NCBI GenBank assembly: GCA_963699085.1
Contig: CAVOTH010000004.1
Coordinates: 2,046,001-2,110,000, forward strand
Direction: 5' to 3'
DNA length: 64,000 nt
Origin: Bog-756 sp963699085
GTDB taxonomy: Bacteria > Actinomycetota > Acidimicrobiia > Acidimicrobiales > RAAP-2
Positions within the stretch are counted from its first letter, which is position 1; the number at the start of each line of letters is the position of its first letter. Positions 54,793 through 63,045 of this stretch are shown here, in pieces. Made by a program: the position numbers and the translations under genes. Below the pieces are notes generated by a model. The model ran no database searches, was not told the origin of the DNA, and worked only from the letters and a program-made list of their open reading frames with translations.

Positions 54793-56358
54793 ATGCGGGG
54801 CATGGGGGATCGGATGTTGAGCCGTAGACAGCTGCTGGTCGGTGGCCTGGCCGGGGCGGCCGCGGTGGGCGTGGGCGTGGCGATCGATCGGGCGGCGTCC
54901 GGTGGGAGTTCGGTCGAAAAAGCGGCGTCGATCGAACCCGCGGGCTCCGATCTGGGGGCGGTCAAGCACGTGGTATTCCTCATGCAGGAGAACCGGTCGT
55001 TCGACCACTACTTCGGCACCATGGTCGGCGTCCAAGGCTTCGCCGACACCAACAACCGCACTTCGTTCACCCAGGTGTGGCCCGGGGGTGCCCAGAGCCA
55101 CCTGCTCCCCTTCCACATGAGCACGGCCACCCAGCAGGCCGAGTGCACCTACGACCTCTCACACAGCTGGGCGGCAGAGCACCAGTCGTGGAACGGCGGT
55201 GCCATGGACAGCTTCGTGTCCACCCACACCTCGGCCGAGTACGAAGGTGCGCAGGGCGTGAACACCATGGGCTACTACATGAAGGAGGACATCCCCTTCT
55301 ACTACGACCTGGCCAGCAAATTCACCATCTGCGACCGCTACCACTGCTCGATCCTGGGGCCGACCCATCCCAATCGACTCATGGCCATCTCGGGCACGGT
55401 GGACCCGGCCGGGATCGCCGGTGGGCCGGTACTCACGACCAACGATTCACTGATCGACTTCCAGGGGACCTGTTCGTGGGAGACCATGCCGGAGATACTC
55501 CAGGACGCCGGCATCACCTGGAAGGCCTACAACCCGTACGGGCCCGACTACCAACCGGGAGCAGTGGGCTTCATCAGCAAGAACATGCTGTTGTACTTCA
55601 AGCAGTATCAGGACCCGACCTCGTCGCTGTACAAGAACGCATTCGCCTACTGCGGCACCAACGTCGTCGGCGGGCTCACCGCCGGCGTCGGTCCGAACGA
55701 CTTCGCCAGCGACGTGGCCAATGGGACCCTGCCCCAGGTGTCGTGGATCATTTCGCCGAACTCGTACGACGAGCACCCCCCCGCACCGGCGGCCCTGGGC
55801 GAGTGGTACACCCAGCAGGTGCTGGACACCCTGGTGTCGAATCCCGAGGTATGGGCCAGCACGGTCCTGTTCGTCATGTACGACGAGAACGACGGCTTCT
55901 TCGACCACGTACCGCCGCCGACCGCCCCTGCCGGCACGGCGGGCGAGTACGTGACGGTCAAGCCCCGGCCCGCCACCATGGGCGGTGTCGGTGGCCCGCT
56001 CGGCCTCGGGGTCCGGGTGCCGATGATCGTGGTGTCGCCGTTTTCGGCCGGCGGTCACGTGGTGTCCGAGGTCTTCGACCACACCTCGCAACTGCGCTTC
56101 CTGGAGACGCTGTTCGGAGTGAAGGCGCCGAACATCTCGGACTGGCGCCGGTCGGTGACCGGTGACCTCACCGCCACGCTGACATCACTGACCACTCCGG
56201 TCACCGAGGCGCCACAGCTGGCGGCCACTTCGGCCAGCGTTACGGCGGCCCCGGTCGGTGGCGAGTGCACCAACGTGGAGATCCTAGAGATCAACAACTC
56301 GCTGCCACCGTTTCCGGTGCCGACCAAGCAGAAGATCCCGGTCCAGAACCAGATGTAG
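54793..56358 (+). CDS. Tat-exported phospholipase C / acid phosphatase-like phosphoesterase
   Basis: 521 aa. Tat signal LSRRQLLVGGLAGAAAVGVGV at about 8-28. The family motif VVFLMQENRSFDHYFGTMVGV marks the bacterial phospholipase C/AcpA alkaline phosphatase-like superfamily; metal-site elements GPTHPNRLMAISG, WIISPNSYDEHPP and VMYDENDGFFDHV are visible. Probably cleaves phosphodiesters or phosphomonoesters outside the cell, which would feed the Pst system. Substrate not determined. ATG 54793, with ATG 54802 and 54814 also possible. Confidence 0.9.
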   Translation: MRGMGDRMLSRRQLLVGGLAGAAAVGVGVAIDRAASGGSSVEKAASIEPAGSDLGAVKHVVFLMQENRSFDHYFGTMVGVQGFADTNNRTSFTQVWPGGAQSHLLPFHMSTATQQAECTYDLSHSWAAEHQSWNGGAMDSFVSTHTSAEYEGAQGVNTMGYYMKEDIPFYYDLASKFTICDRYHCSILGPTHPNRLMAISGTVDPAGIAGGPVLTTNDSLIDFQGTCSWETMPEILQDAGITWKAYNPYGPDYQPGAVGFISKNMLLYFKQYQDPTSSLYKNAFAYCGTNVVGGLTAGVGPNDFASDVANGTLPQVSWIISPNSYDEHPPAPAALGEWYTQQVLDTLVSNPEVWASTVLFVMYDENDGFFDHVPPPTAPAGTAGEYVTVKPRPATMGGVGGPLGLGVRVPMIVVSPFSAGGHVVSEVFDHTSQLRFLETLFGVKAPNISDWRRSVTGDLTATLTSLTTPVTEAPQLAATSASVTAAPVGGECTNVEILEINNSLPPFPVPTKQKIPVQNQM

Positions 56359-56427
56359 CTGGCCCCGAAGGGGACCGCCAGCGAGGGATCGTCGGGTCGG
56401 AAGCGAGGGGGCGCCACACTTTCGTCC

Positions 56428-57009
56428 GTGTATCGTGCCCCCGTGCTCGCGATCCCGTCCCGCCGTCGACGACTAGGACTGTTGATCGTCGCCATCGCCT
56501 TCCCGATCGGCGTCAGCGCCTGCTCGACCGCCTCGACGGCCGGCAGTTCGACCACGACGACCGCCGCATCAGGGCCGGACACGGCCTGCGGCGTGGTCAC
56601 CCCGGCCCAGATCGAGGCCACTCTGGGCAAGCAGGTCGACAAACCGAGAGCGGTCAATTCGAACCTCTCCACGGCCTGCACCTATCCCTCCACGGATCAC
56701 TCGGACAAGACAGGCTCGGTGATCATCGTCTACCGGGGCGGCGTGACCCAGAAGGTGGCCACCGCCCAGAAGGCGGCCCTCACCAAACTCCACGGTACGA
56801 CGACCGACGTCTCCGGAGTCGGTGATACGGCCTACTCCTATACCGTCCAGTCGGGTGGCACCACGGTCACCAGCCTGGTCACCCAGGTCAATGAGGCCCA
56901 GATCAGCATCACGTCGACGGCGTCACTGGCCCAGTCCGAAGCCCTGGCCAAGCAGATCTTCGCCACATTGTCCAGCGACGAAACGTCGACGACCCAGCCC
57001 GCCGGCTGA
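56428..57009 (+). CDS. DUF3558-like lipoprotein
   Basis: 193 aa, GTG start. Signal GLLIVAIAFPIGVSAC with lipobox VSAC (Cys about residue 32), a Thr/Ser linker, then CGVVTPAQIEATLGKQV, STACTYPS and DVSGVGDTAYSY; these Cys and the VGD-AY motif match the DUF3558 family of actinobacterial exported proteins. No enzymatic function known. It converges with ilvC, with a strong hairpin between. Confidence 0.75.
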   Translation: MYRAPVLAIPSRRRRLGLLIVAIAFPIGVSACSTASTAGSSTTTTAASGPDTACGVVTPAQIEATLGKQVDKPRAVNSNLSTACTYPSTDHSDKTGSVIIVYRGGVTQKVATAQKAALTKLHGTTTDVSGVGDTAYSYTVQSGGTTVTSLVTQVNEAQISITSTASLAQSEALAKQIFATLSSDETSTTQPAG

Positions 57010-57029
57010 GTCGTCCGGCCCTTGGGCCT

Positions 57030-57047
57030 CCCGGGCGACCGCCCGGG
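57030..57047. terminator. Bidirectional hairpin between the DUF3558 gene and ilvC
   Basis: Perfect 7-bp GC stem CCCGGGC / GCCCGGG with loop GACC. It lies in the 39-bp gap between two convergent genes, ending one base before the ilvC stop codon. No U-tract. Confidence 0.65.
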
Positions 57048-57048
57048 T

Positions 57049-58075
57049 TCACCCGCCCGAGATGTCCTGGACCTTCTGCTTGCCCGCGGTCACGAACGGC
57101 ATCATGTCACGCAGCTCGGCACCGACCGTTTCGATCTGCTGCTCCTGGCCCGCCTTCTTGAGTGCCAGGTAGTTCGGCCGGCCGGCGGCATTCTCGGCCA
57201 CCCATTCAGCCGCGAAGCGTCCGTCCTGGATCTCGTCCAGGATGGCCCGCATCTCGTCCTTGACCGACTGGTTGATCACCCGCGGCCCCCGGGTCAGGTC
57301 GCCGTACTCGGCGGTGTCCGAGATCGAATAACGCATGCCGGCGATCCCCTGCTCGTACATGAGGTCGACGATCAGCTTGAGCTCGTGGAGGCACTCGAAG
57401 TACGCGGACTCCGGCTGGTACCCGGCGTCGACCAGGGTCTCGAATCCGGCCTGCACCAGGGCGGTGACGCCTCCACACAGGACGACCTGCTCACCGAACA
57501 GGTCGGTCTCGGTCTCCTCGGCGAACGTCGTGTCGAGCACTCCGGCACGGGTCCCGCCGATGCCGTGGGCGTACGAGAGCGCCAGGGCATGGGCATTGCC
57601 GGTGGCGTCCTGGGCCACGGCGATGAGGGACGGCACGCCACCGCCCTCGGTGTAGGTGCGCCGGACCAGGTGACCCGGGCCCTTCGGGGCCACCATGGCC
57701 ACGTCCACGTCGGCCGGGGGCTTGATCAGGTCGAAGCGGATGTTGAATCCGTGGGCGAAGAAGAGGGCGTCACCGGTGTTCAGGTGGGGGGCGATCTCGG
57801 CCTCATAGACAGCAGCCTGCTCGGTGTCGGGCAGGAGGACCATGATCAGGTCGGCCTCGGCCGCCGCATCGGCCACGGACAGGACCCGAAGTCCTGCCTC
57901 CTCGGCCTTGGCCCGGGAGGACGATCCCTGCGCGCAGGCCGACCCGCACGTCCACACCGGACTCGGACAGGTTGAGGGCGTGCGCATGACCCTGGGATCC
58001 GTAGCCGATGACGGCCACCTTGCGGTTGCCGATGAGACTGGCGTCTGCATCCTTCTCGTAATAGAGCGTGGCCAT
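57049..58075 (-). CDS. ilvC: Ketol-acid reductoisomerase (frameshifted near 57920-57930)
   Basis: Second common step of valine/isoleucine synthesis. ATG 58075 gives ATLYYEKDADASLIGNRK and the Rossmann motif VIGYGSQGHAHALNLSESGVDVRVGLR; after that the frame shifts by +1 at CGCAGGGATCG, and the other frame supplies GSSSRAKAEEAGL, LLPDTEQAAVYE, APKGPGHLVRRTYTEGGGVP and the Mg2+/catalytic ETETDLFGEQVVLCGG. Everything aligns once one base is removed, giving about 341 aa. A true knockout would make the cell a branched-chain auxotroph, so an error is likelier. It follows ilvN by 6 bp. Confidence 0.92.
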
Positions 58076-58081
58076 CGTCGG

Positions 58082-58642
58082 TCAACCTGCCTTTTCTGTG
58101 GTGTACGCCGTTCCGGCGGCCGGCTGGCCCCGGTGATCGGATCGGTCAAGCATAGGCAACGCCACCCGACCGCTCCGCTGCATCTCCACGATCCCGTAAC
58201 CCCGGATGAGGTCCTCGAAATCGTCCAGTTTGTTGGGAGCGCCGGCCAGCATCACCGTGAGGTGCTCCGGCCCGACGTCGACGATCTTCCCTTCGAAGAC
58301 GCCGACCAGCTGGATGACCTGGCCGCGCGAGTCGGGCCCGGCCTCGACGGTGGCGAGGAGCAGCTCCCGCTCACGGGAGTGGGCGGGGTCGAGCTCCCGG
58401 ATCGAGACCACCGGGATCAATTTGTCGAGCTGCTTCATGATCTGGTCGAGTGGCGACGACTCCACGTCGACCACGATGGTGATCCGGCTGAACCGGGGGT
58501 TGTCCGACGGTGCCACCGCCAGGCTGAAGATGTTGTACCCGCGCCGCGAAAACAAGCTCGCCACCCGGGCCAGCACGCCGGACTTGTTCTCCACCACCAC
58601 CGTGAGGGTGTGGTGGTGCTTGTCGGTCCCGTACATACTCAT
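58082..58642 (-). CDS. ilvN: Acetolactate synthase small (regulatory) subunit
   Basis: 186 aa. N-terminal ACT domain (HTLTVVVENKSGVLARVASLFSRRGYNIFSL in blocks, about 11-42), which binds valine for feedback inhibition; second domain with ELLLATVEAGPDSRGQVIQLV. ATG 58642 overlaps the ilvB stop by 4 nt. The last 25 residues (SDHRGQPAAGTAYTTEKAG) are a nonconserved tail. Confidence 0.95.
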   Translation of the reverse strand: MSMYGTDKHHHTLTVVVENKSGVLARVASLFSRRGYNIFSLAVAPSDNPRFSRITIVVDVESSPLDQIMKQLDKLIPVVSIRELDPAHSRERELLLATVEAGPDSRGQVIQLVGVFEGKIVDVGPEHLTVMLAGAPNKLDDFEDLIRGYGIVEMQRSGRVALPMLDRSDHRGQPAAGTAYTTEKAG

Positions 58643-60462
58643 GTCCGGTCGCCCCCGGTCAGCGAGGGGTCGACCATGATCTCGTCGTTGGACGCACCGG
58701 CCGCCACCATGGGGAAGACCTTCTCGAAGGCGTCGGTGCGGAAGTCGACCACCACGGGGCGGTCGTCCACCGAGTTGGCCTTGTCGATCGCCGTGGCGAC
58801 GTCATCGGAGGACTCGACCCTGATGCCGACGCATCCCATGGCCTCGGCCCACCCGACGTAGTCCGGGAGGTCGGGGGAGAGGTAGACCTCGGAGTAGCGC
58901 TCCTCGTAGAACATCTCCTGCCACTGGCGCACCATTCCGAGATAGGCGTTGTTGAGGATGGCGATCTTGACCGGGATGCGCTCGGAACTGGCCGTGACCA
59001 GCTCCTGGGCGGTCATCTGGAAGCAACCGTCGCCATCGACGGCCCAGACCATCTTGTCCGGTCGGCCGACCTTGGCCCCGATGGCGGACGGGACGGCGAA
59101 TCCCATGGTCCCGAGCCCGCCGGAGTTCACCCACGTGTAGGGGTAGTCGAACTGCCACCACTGGGAGGCGAACATCTGGTGCTGGCCGACTCCGGAGGCG
59201 ACGATGGTGTCGTCGGGGGTCATGTCGCGCAGAGTCTCGATCACGAACTGGGGCTTCAGCGGTCCGTTCCCGGGCTGCTGGTCGTAGACGAGCGGGAACC
59301 GCTCCTGCCACTCGCTCAACTGGGCGCGCCACGGTGCCAAGCCCTCGCGTGGGAACTGCGCGGCCAGCGTGCCGGGAGCCGAAGTCGCCCCCGGCACGGC
59401 ATCCGACGGCGAGCCGCCCTTGCCGCCCCGGGTCGCCTCGGAGTAGGCGAGGCCCAGCGAGTCGAGCGCCAGCAACAGCTCCTCGATCACCAGTCGGCAG
59501 TCACCGGCGATGGCCACGTCGGCCCGCCGGACCTTGTGGAGTTCGGCCGGGTCGACGTCGACGTGGATCACCTTGGCCTCGGGCGCGAAGGCGCTGATCT
59601 TGCCGGTCACCCGGTCGTCGAACCGGCTGCCCAGGGCGATCAGCAGGTCAGACTTCTGCATGGCGGTGACGGCGGTGTAGTTCCCGTGCATCCCGGGCAT
59701 GCCCAGGCACAGCGGGTGGGAATCGGGGAAGGACCCGCGAGCCATCAGGGTGGTGACCACCGGGATTCCGGTCCGCTCGGCCAGCTCCCGGAGCGCATCG
59801 GCCGCCCGGGCCTTGAGGATGCCACCACCGGCGTAGATCACCGGCCGGGAGGCGGCCAGGAGGAGCTCGGCCGCCTCTCGGATCAGCGAGGGATCTCCGT
59901 CTGTCACCGGACGGTACCCAGGGAGGTCCAGGTCGCCCGGAGAGGGCCAGTACCACTCCATCTTGGCGTTGGCGATGTCCTTCGGGATGTCGATGAGAAC
60001 GGGCCCCGGTCGTCCGGTGGTAGCCACATGGAACGCCTCGGCGACAACCCGCGGGATGTCGTCCACATCGGTGATCAACCAATTGTGCTTGGTGATCCCC
60101 ATGGTGATGCCGGTGATGTCACTTTCCTGGAATGCATCCGTGCCGATGGCCGTGGTCGCCACCTGTCCGGTGACGGCGACCAGGGGGGTCGAGTCCATGT
60201 AGGCGTCGGCCAGCGAGGTCACCACGTTGGTGGCGCCCGGTCCCGATGTGACGATGGCCACACCGGGCCGACCGGTGACCTGGGCGTAGCCCTGGGCCAT
60301 GTGGCCGGCGCCCTGCTCGTGGCGGACCAGGATGTGGCGGATCGACGAGTCGAGGATCGGGTCGTAGACGGGCAGGATGGCACCGCCCGGAAGTCCGAAC
60401 ATGACTTCGACGTGCTGCATCTCGAGGCTCTTGATCAGGGCCTGTGCTCCGGTGAGTTCCAT
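58639..60462 (-). CDS. ilvB: Acetolactate synthase large subunit
   Basis: 607 aa ThDP/FAD enzyme. ThDP Glu in HILVRHEQGAGHMAQGYA, SGPGATNVVTSLADAYMDS, FAD region RFDDRVTGKISAFAPEAK, and the ThDP-binding GDGCFQMTAQEL ... NNAYLGMVRQWQEMFY. Start ATG 60462 chosen because MELTGAQALIKSLE is the family N-terminus; the region upstream carries a leader peptide and an attenuator. First gene of ilvBNC. Confidence 0.96.
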   Translation of the reverse strand: MELTGAQALIKSLEMQHVEVMFGLPGGAILPVYDPILDSSIRHILVRHEQGAGHMAQGYAQVTGRPGVAIVTSGPGATNVVTSLADAYMDSTPLVAVTGQVATTAIGTDAFQESDITGITMGITKHNWLITDVDDIPRVVAEAFHVATTGRPGPVLIDIPKDIANAKMEWYWPSPGDLDLPGYRPVTDGDPSLIREAAELLLAASRPVIYAGGGILKARAADALRELAERTGIPVVTTLMARGSFPDSHPLCLGMPGMHGNYTAVTAMQKSDLLIALGSRFDDRVTGKISAFAPEAKVIHVDVDPAELHKVRRADVAIAGDCRLVIEELLLALDSLGLAYSEATRGGKGGSPSDAVPGATSAPGTLAAQFPREGLAPWRAQLSEWQERFPLVYDQQPGNGPLKPQFVIETLRDMTPDDTIVASGVGQHQMFASQWWQFDYPYTWVNSGGLGTMGFAVPSAIGAKVGRPDKMVWAVDGDGCFQMTAQELVTASSERIPVKIAILNNAYLGMVRQWQEMFYEERYSEVYLSPDLPDYVGWAEAMGCVGIRVESSDDVATAIDKANSVDDRPVVVDFRTDAFEKVFPMVAAGASNDEIMVDPSLTGGDRT

Positions 60463-60550
60463 CGGGTGCTCCCTTGTCGGCGATGGTCGGTGTGGTGATC
60501 GGGTGGTGGTCGGACGAATGGCGGATAGCGGCGGATTTATGGGCGGACAT

Positions 60551-60576
60551 GAAAACGACCTCCCGTCTGGGAGGTC
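60551..60576 (-). terminator. Attenuator terminator upstream of ilvB
   Basis: Minus strand: stem GACCTCCC / GGGAGGTC (60569-60576 and 60557-60564), loop AGAC, followed by GTTTTC. A standard intrinsic terminator about 90 nt before the ilvB start and 35 nt after the leader-peptide stop, suitable for transcription attenuation. Confidence 0.8.
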
Positions 60577-60610
60577 GGAAAGCGCACACGGCGAAGAGAC
60601 GTCGCGTGCG

Positions 60611-60658
60611 CTACGAAACGAGTACCAAGATGTCGAGGGACTGGGTGGTGGTACGCAT
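60611..60658 (-). CDS. ilv leader peptide (15 aa)
   Basis: ATG 60658 encodes MRTTTQSLDILVLVS, then TAG. The run D-I-L-V-L-V puts Ile, Leu and Val codons together, as in known ilvB leader peptides, so ribosome stalling when branched-chain aminoacyl-tRNAs are scarce would favour an antiterminator. CGCAC (60604-60608 on the minus strand) and GTGCG (about 60582-60587) can pair as an alternative stem. The start lies just a few nt after the predicted transcription start, so it may be leaderless. Confidence 0.78.
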   Translation of the reverse strand: MRTTTQSLDILVLVS

Positions 60659-60667
60659 GATCCGGAC

Positions 60668-60696
60668 ATTCTGACACGCCGGCGAGTCCAGGACAA
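60668..60696 (-). promoter_or_regulatory. Promoter of the ilvBNC operon
   Basis: Minus strand: -35 TTGTCC (60691-60696), 17-nt spacer, -10 CAGAAT (60668-60673). Predicted start near 60661, about 3 nt before the leader-peptide ATG. Confidence 0.6.
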
Positions 60697-60720
60697 GTGG
60701 TGGATACTTCGGGACCGCCC

Positions 60721-61173
60721 TCAGGGGTGCCAGGTCCGCACATCGTGGGCCCCATCGACCACGGCGAAATAGCCCACTTCGGTCACCTCGACGGCGAAGA
60801 GGTGGAAGTCGCCCTCGGGTCGCCAGCCGATGGCCTCCTCCAGCGCCGAGCAGTAGCGATCACGCTCGTTCGGATCGCCCACGTCCCGAGCCTCACCGTA
60901 GATCTTGACGTCCCCGTCGGTCCCCTCCTTGCTCTTGACCGCGGTGTGCACGACGCATCGCGGGTCGGTCAACAGGTCCACCGCCTTGCGGGAGCGCCAC
61001 ATCATCCCGAGGTAGAGCCGGCCGTCGAGCACCAGCGGCTCGACGGGACTGATCCGCGGCCATCCGTTGGCCCGGAGGGTACCGACCAGGACCACCCCGT
61101 CCTCGGCCATCCGGGCCTCGGCGATCGCCGCCAGTTCCGGGGCCCCGACCCGGAAGTCGCTCCACTCCGTCAC
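60721..61173 (-). CDS. Pyridoxamine 5'-phosphate oxidase-like split-barrel flavoprotein
   Basis: 150 aa, GTG start. FMN/F420-binding split-barrel pattern: VVLVGTLRANGWPRISPVEPLVLDGRLYLGMMWRSRKAVDLL in blocks, then DPRCVVHTAV and DVKIYGEARDV. The basic W-R-S-R-K segment typically binds the cofactor phosphate. Could use FMN, F420 or haem; substrate unknown. 12 bp downstream of ilvD on the same strand, probably co-transcribed. Confidence 0.78.
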   Translation of the reverse strand: MTEWSDFRVGAPELAAIAEARMAEDGVVLVGTLRANGWPRISPVEPLVLDGRLYLGMMWRSRKAVDLLTDPRCVVHTAVKSKEGTDGDVKIYGEARDVGDPNERDRYCSALEEAIGWRPEGDFHLFAVEVTEVGYFAVVDGAHDVRTWHP

Positions 61174-61185
61174 CGGCCGGTCCGG

Positions 61186-62904
61186 CTACGGCTCGGTGAC
61201 GGCGCCGCGCTCGGCGCCGGTCACCAAGCGGGCGTACTTGGCCAGGACGCCCGTCGTGTAGCGAGGTGCCGGATGCTTGAGACCGGCACGCCGGCGCTCG
61301 AGCTCGTCTTCGTCCACCAGGAGGTCGATCGCCAACTTGTCCACGTCGACCACGATCCGGTCGCCGTCCACCACCAACGCGATCGGGCCGCCGTCCACCG
61401 CCTCGGGAGCCACGTGGCCGATGCAGAACCCGTGGGTGCCTCCGGAGAACCGTCCGTCGGTCACCAGGGCGCAGTCCGCACCCCGACCCACGCCTTTCAT
61501 GGCCCCGGTGATGGCCAGCATCTCGCGCATTCCCGGGCCGCCCTTCGGGCCCTCGTAGCGGATGACCAGGATCGTGTTCGGCTGGATCGAACCGGCCAGG
61601 ATCGCCTCCATGGCCGCGTCCTCGCCGTCGAAGACCCGGGCCGTACCGTCGAAGGTCAGCTTGTCGATGCCGGCCACCTTGACCACCGCCCCCTTCGGGG
61701 CCAGCGATCCGGTGAGCACGGCAATGCCGCCCTGGGCGTGGATGGGGTCGCTCATGACATGGACGACGTCGCCGTCCGGGGCGGGCGGCGCGAGGGCCTC
61801 GAGATTCTGCGCCATGGTGCGGCCGGTGACCGTCATGCAGTCCCCGTGGAGCAGTCCGGCCTCGAGAAGTTGGGCCAGCACCACCGGCACCCCACCGATC
61901 CGGTCGAGGTCGGACATGTGGTATTTCCCGTGCGGCTTGGTGTCGGCCAGGTGGGGCACTCTGGCGGCCACTCTGTTGAAGTCGTCCAGGGCCAGTTCCA
62001 CCCGGGCCTCGTTGGCGATGGCCAGCAGGTGCAGGACGGCATTGGTCGAACCTCCCAGTGCCATCACCACCGATATGGCGTTCTCGAACGCCTCCTTGGT
62101 CATGATCTGCCGGGGCCGGATGCCGGCCCGCAGCAGCTCGACGACGGCCCGGCCCGATGCTTCGGCATCGTCGTCGCGCCGGCGGTCGACGGCGGGGGCC
62201 GACGAGCTGCCCGGCAGCGACATGCCGAGGGCCTCGGCCACCGAGGCCATGGTGTTGGCGGTGAACATCCCGGCGCACGATCCTTCGGTCGGGCAGGCAT
62301 TGTGCTCGATGAGTGACAGCTCTTCGTCGGAGAGGGCGTCGACCGCATTGGCTCCCACCGCCTCGAACACCGAGGTGATGTCGATGGCCCGGTCGCGCAC
62401 CCGCCCAGGGAGGATCGATCCGCCGTAGACGAAGACGCTCGGTAGGTTCAGTCGGGCGGCAGCCATGAGCATGCCGGGCAGCGACTTGTCGCATCCGGCC
62501 AGGGTGACCATCCCGTCGAACCGCTCAGCGTGCATGACCGTCTCGACCGAATCGGCGATGACCTCGCGACTCACCAACGAGGCGCGCATCCCTTCGTGGC
62601 CCATGGAGATCCCGTCGGACACGGCGATGGTCACGAACTCGAGGGGGAACCCGCCGGCCGCCCGCACGCCGTGCTTGGCCTGTTGAGCCAGCCGGGCCAG
62701 TGGCATGTTGCACGGGGTCACCTCGTTCCACGAGGAGGCCACGCCGATCTGGGGCTTGCCCCAGTCGTCGTCGCCCATCCCGACGGCCCGGAGCATGGAC
62801 CGGGCCGGGGCCCGGGTGGGGCCGTCGGTGACGGCAAAGCTGCGCGGCTTCATGCCGTCGAGGGGCTGTTCGGACGGATCGGCTGGTGCCGTGGTGTCGC
62901 TCAT
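61186..62904 (-). CDS. ilvD: Dihydroxyacid dehydratase
   Basis: 572 aa from ATG 62904; third common step of valine/isoleucine synthesis. Cluster and metal ligands in NEVTPCNMPL, MVTLAGCDKSLPGMLMA and ACPTEGSCAGMFTANTM; C-terminal GRFSGGTHGFCIGHVAPEA is the substrate-side signature. Full length, intact. It is on the minus strand upstream of ilvBNC but separated from it by the split-barrel gene and the attenuator. Confidence 0.97.
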   Translation of the reverse strand: MSDTTAPADPSEQPLDGMKPRSFAVTDGPTRAPARSMLRAVGMGDDDWGKPQIGVASSWNEVTPCNMPLARLAQQAKHGVRAAGGFPLEFVTIAVSDGISMGHEGMRASLVSREVIADSVETVMHAERFDGMVTLAGCDKSLPGMLMAAARLNLPSVFVYGGSILPGRVRDRAIDITSVFEAVGANAVDALSDEELSLIEHNACPTEGSCAGMFTANTMASVAEALGMSLPGSSSAPAVDRRRDDDAEASGRAVVELLRAGIRPRQIMTKEAFENAISVVMALGGSTNAVLHLLAIANEARVELALDDFNRVAARVPHLADTKPHGKYHMSDLDRIGGVPVVLAQLLEAGLLHGDCMTVTGRTMAQNLEALAPPAPDGDVVHVMSDPIHAQGGIAVLTGSLAPKGAVVKVAGIDKLTFDGTARVFDGEDAAMEAILAGSIQPNTILVIRYEGPKGGPGMREMLAITGAMKGVGRGADCALVTDGRFSGGTHGFCIGHVAPEAVDGGPIALVVDGDRIVVDVDKLAIDLLVDEDELERRRAGLKHPAPRYTTGVLAKYARLVTGAERGAVTEP

Positions 62905-62989
62905 CCGCCCATCGTACGGCGCGTGTCGAGGGTCGCGTCGCGCCACCGGGGAGTGGTGACCGTCTGGATGGGTGGCGACCCCAACCGCG

Positions 62990-63021
62990 GACGAACCGGG
63001 GGCCGGAGCCCCCGGTTCGTC
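62990..63021. terminator. Strong hairpin between the repeat protein and ilvD
   Basis: Perfect 14-bp stem GACGAACCGGGGGC / GCCCCCGGTTCGTC, loop CGGA. It lies just past the stop of the minus-strand repeat-protein gene and ahead of ilvD. No U-tract, but the stem is very stable. Confidence 0.75.
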
Positions 63022-63045
63022 GGGCACTGCATCACATCAGTGGGC

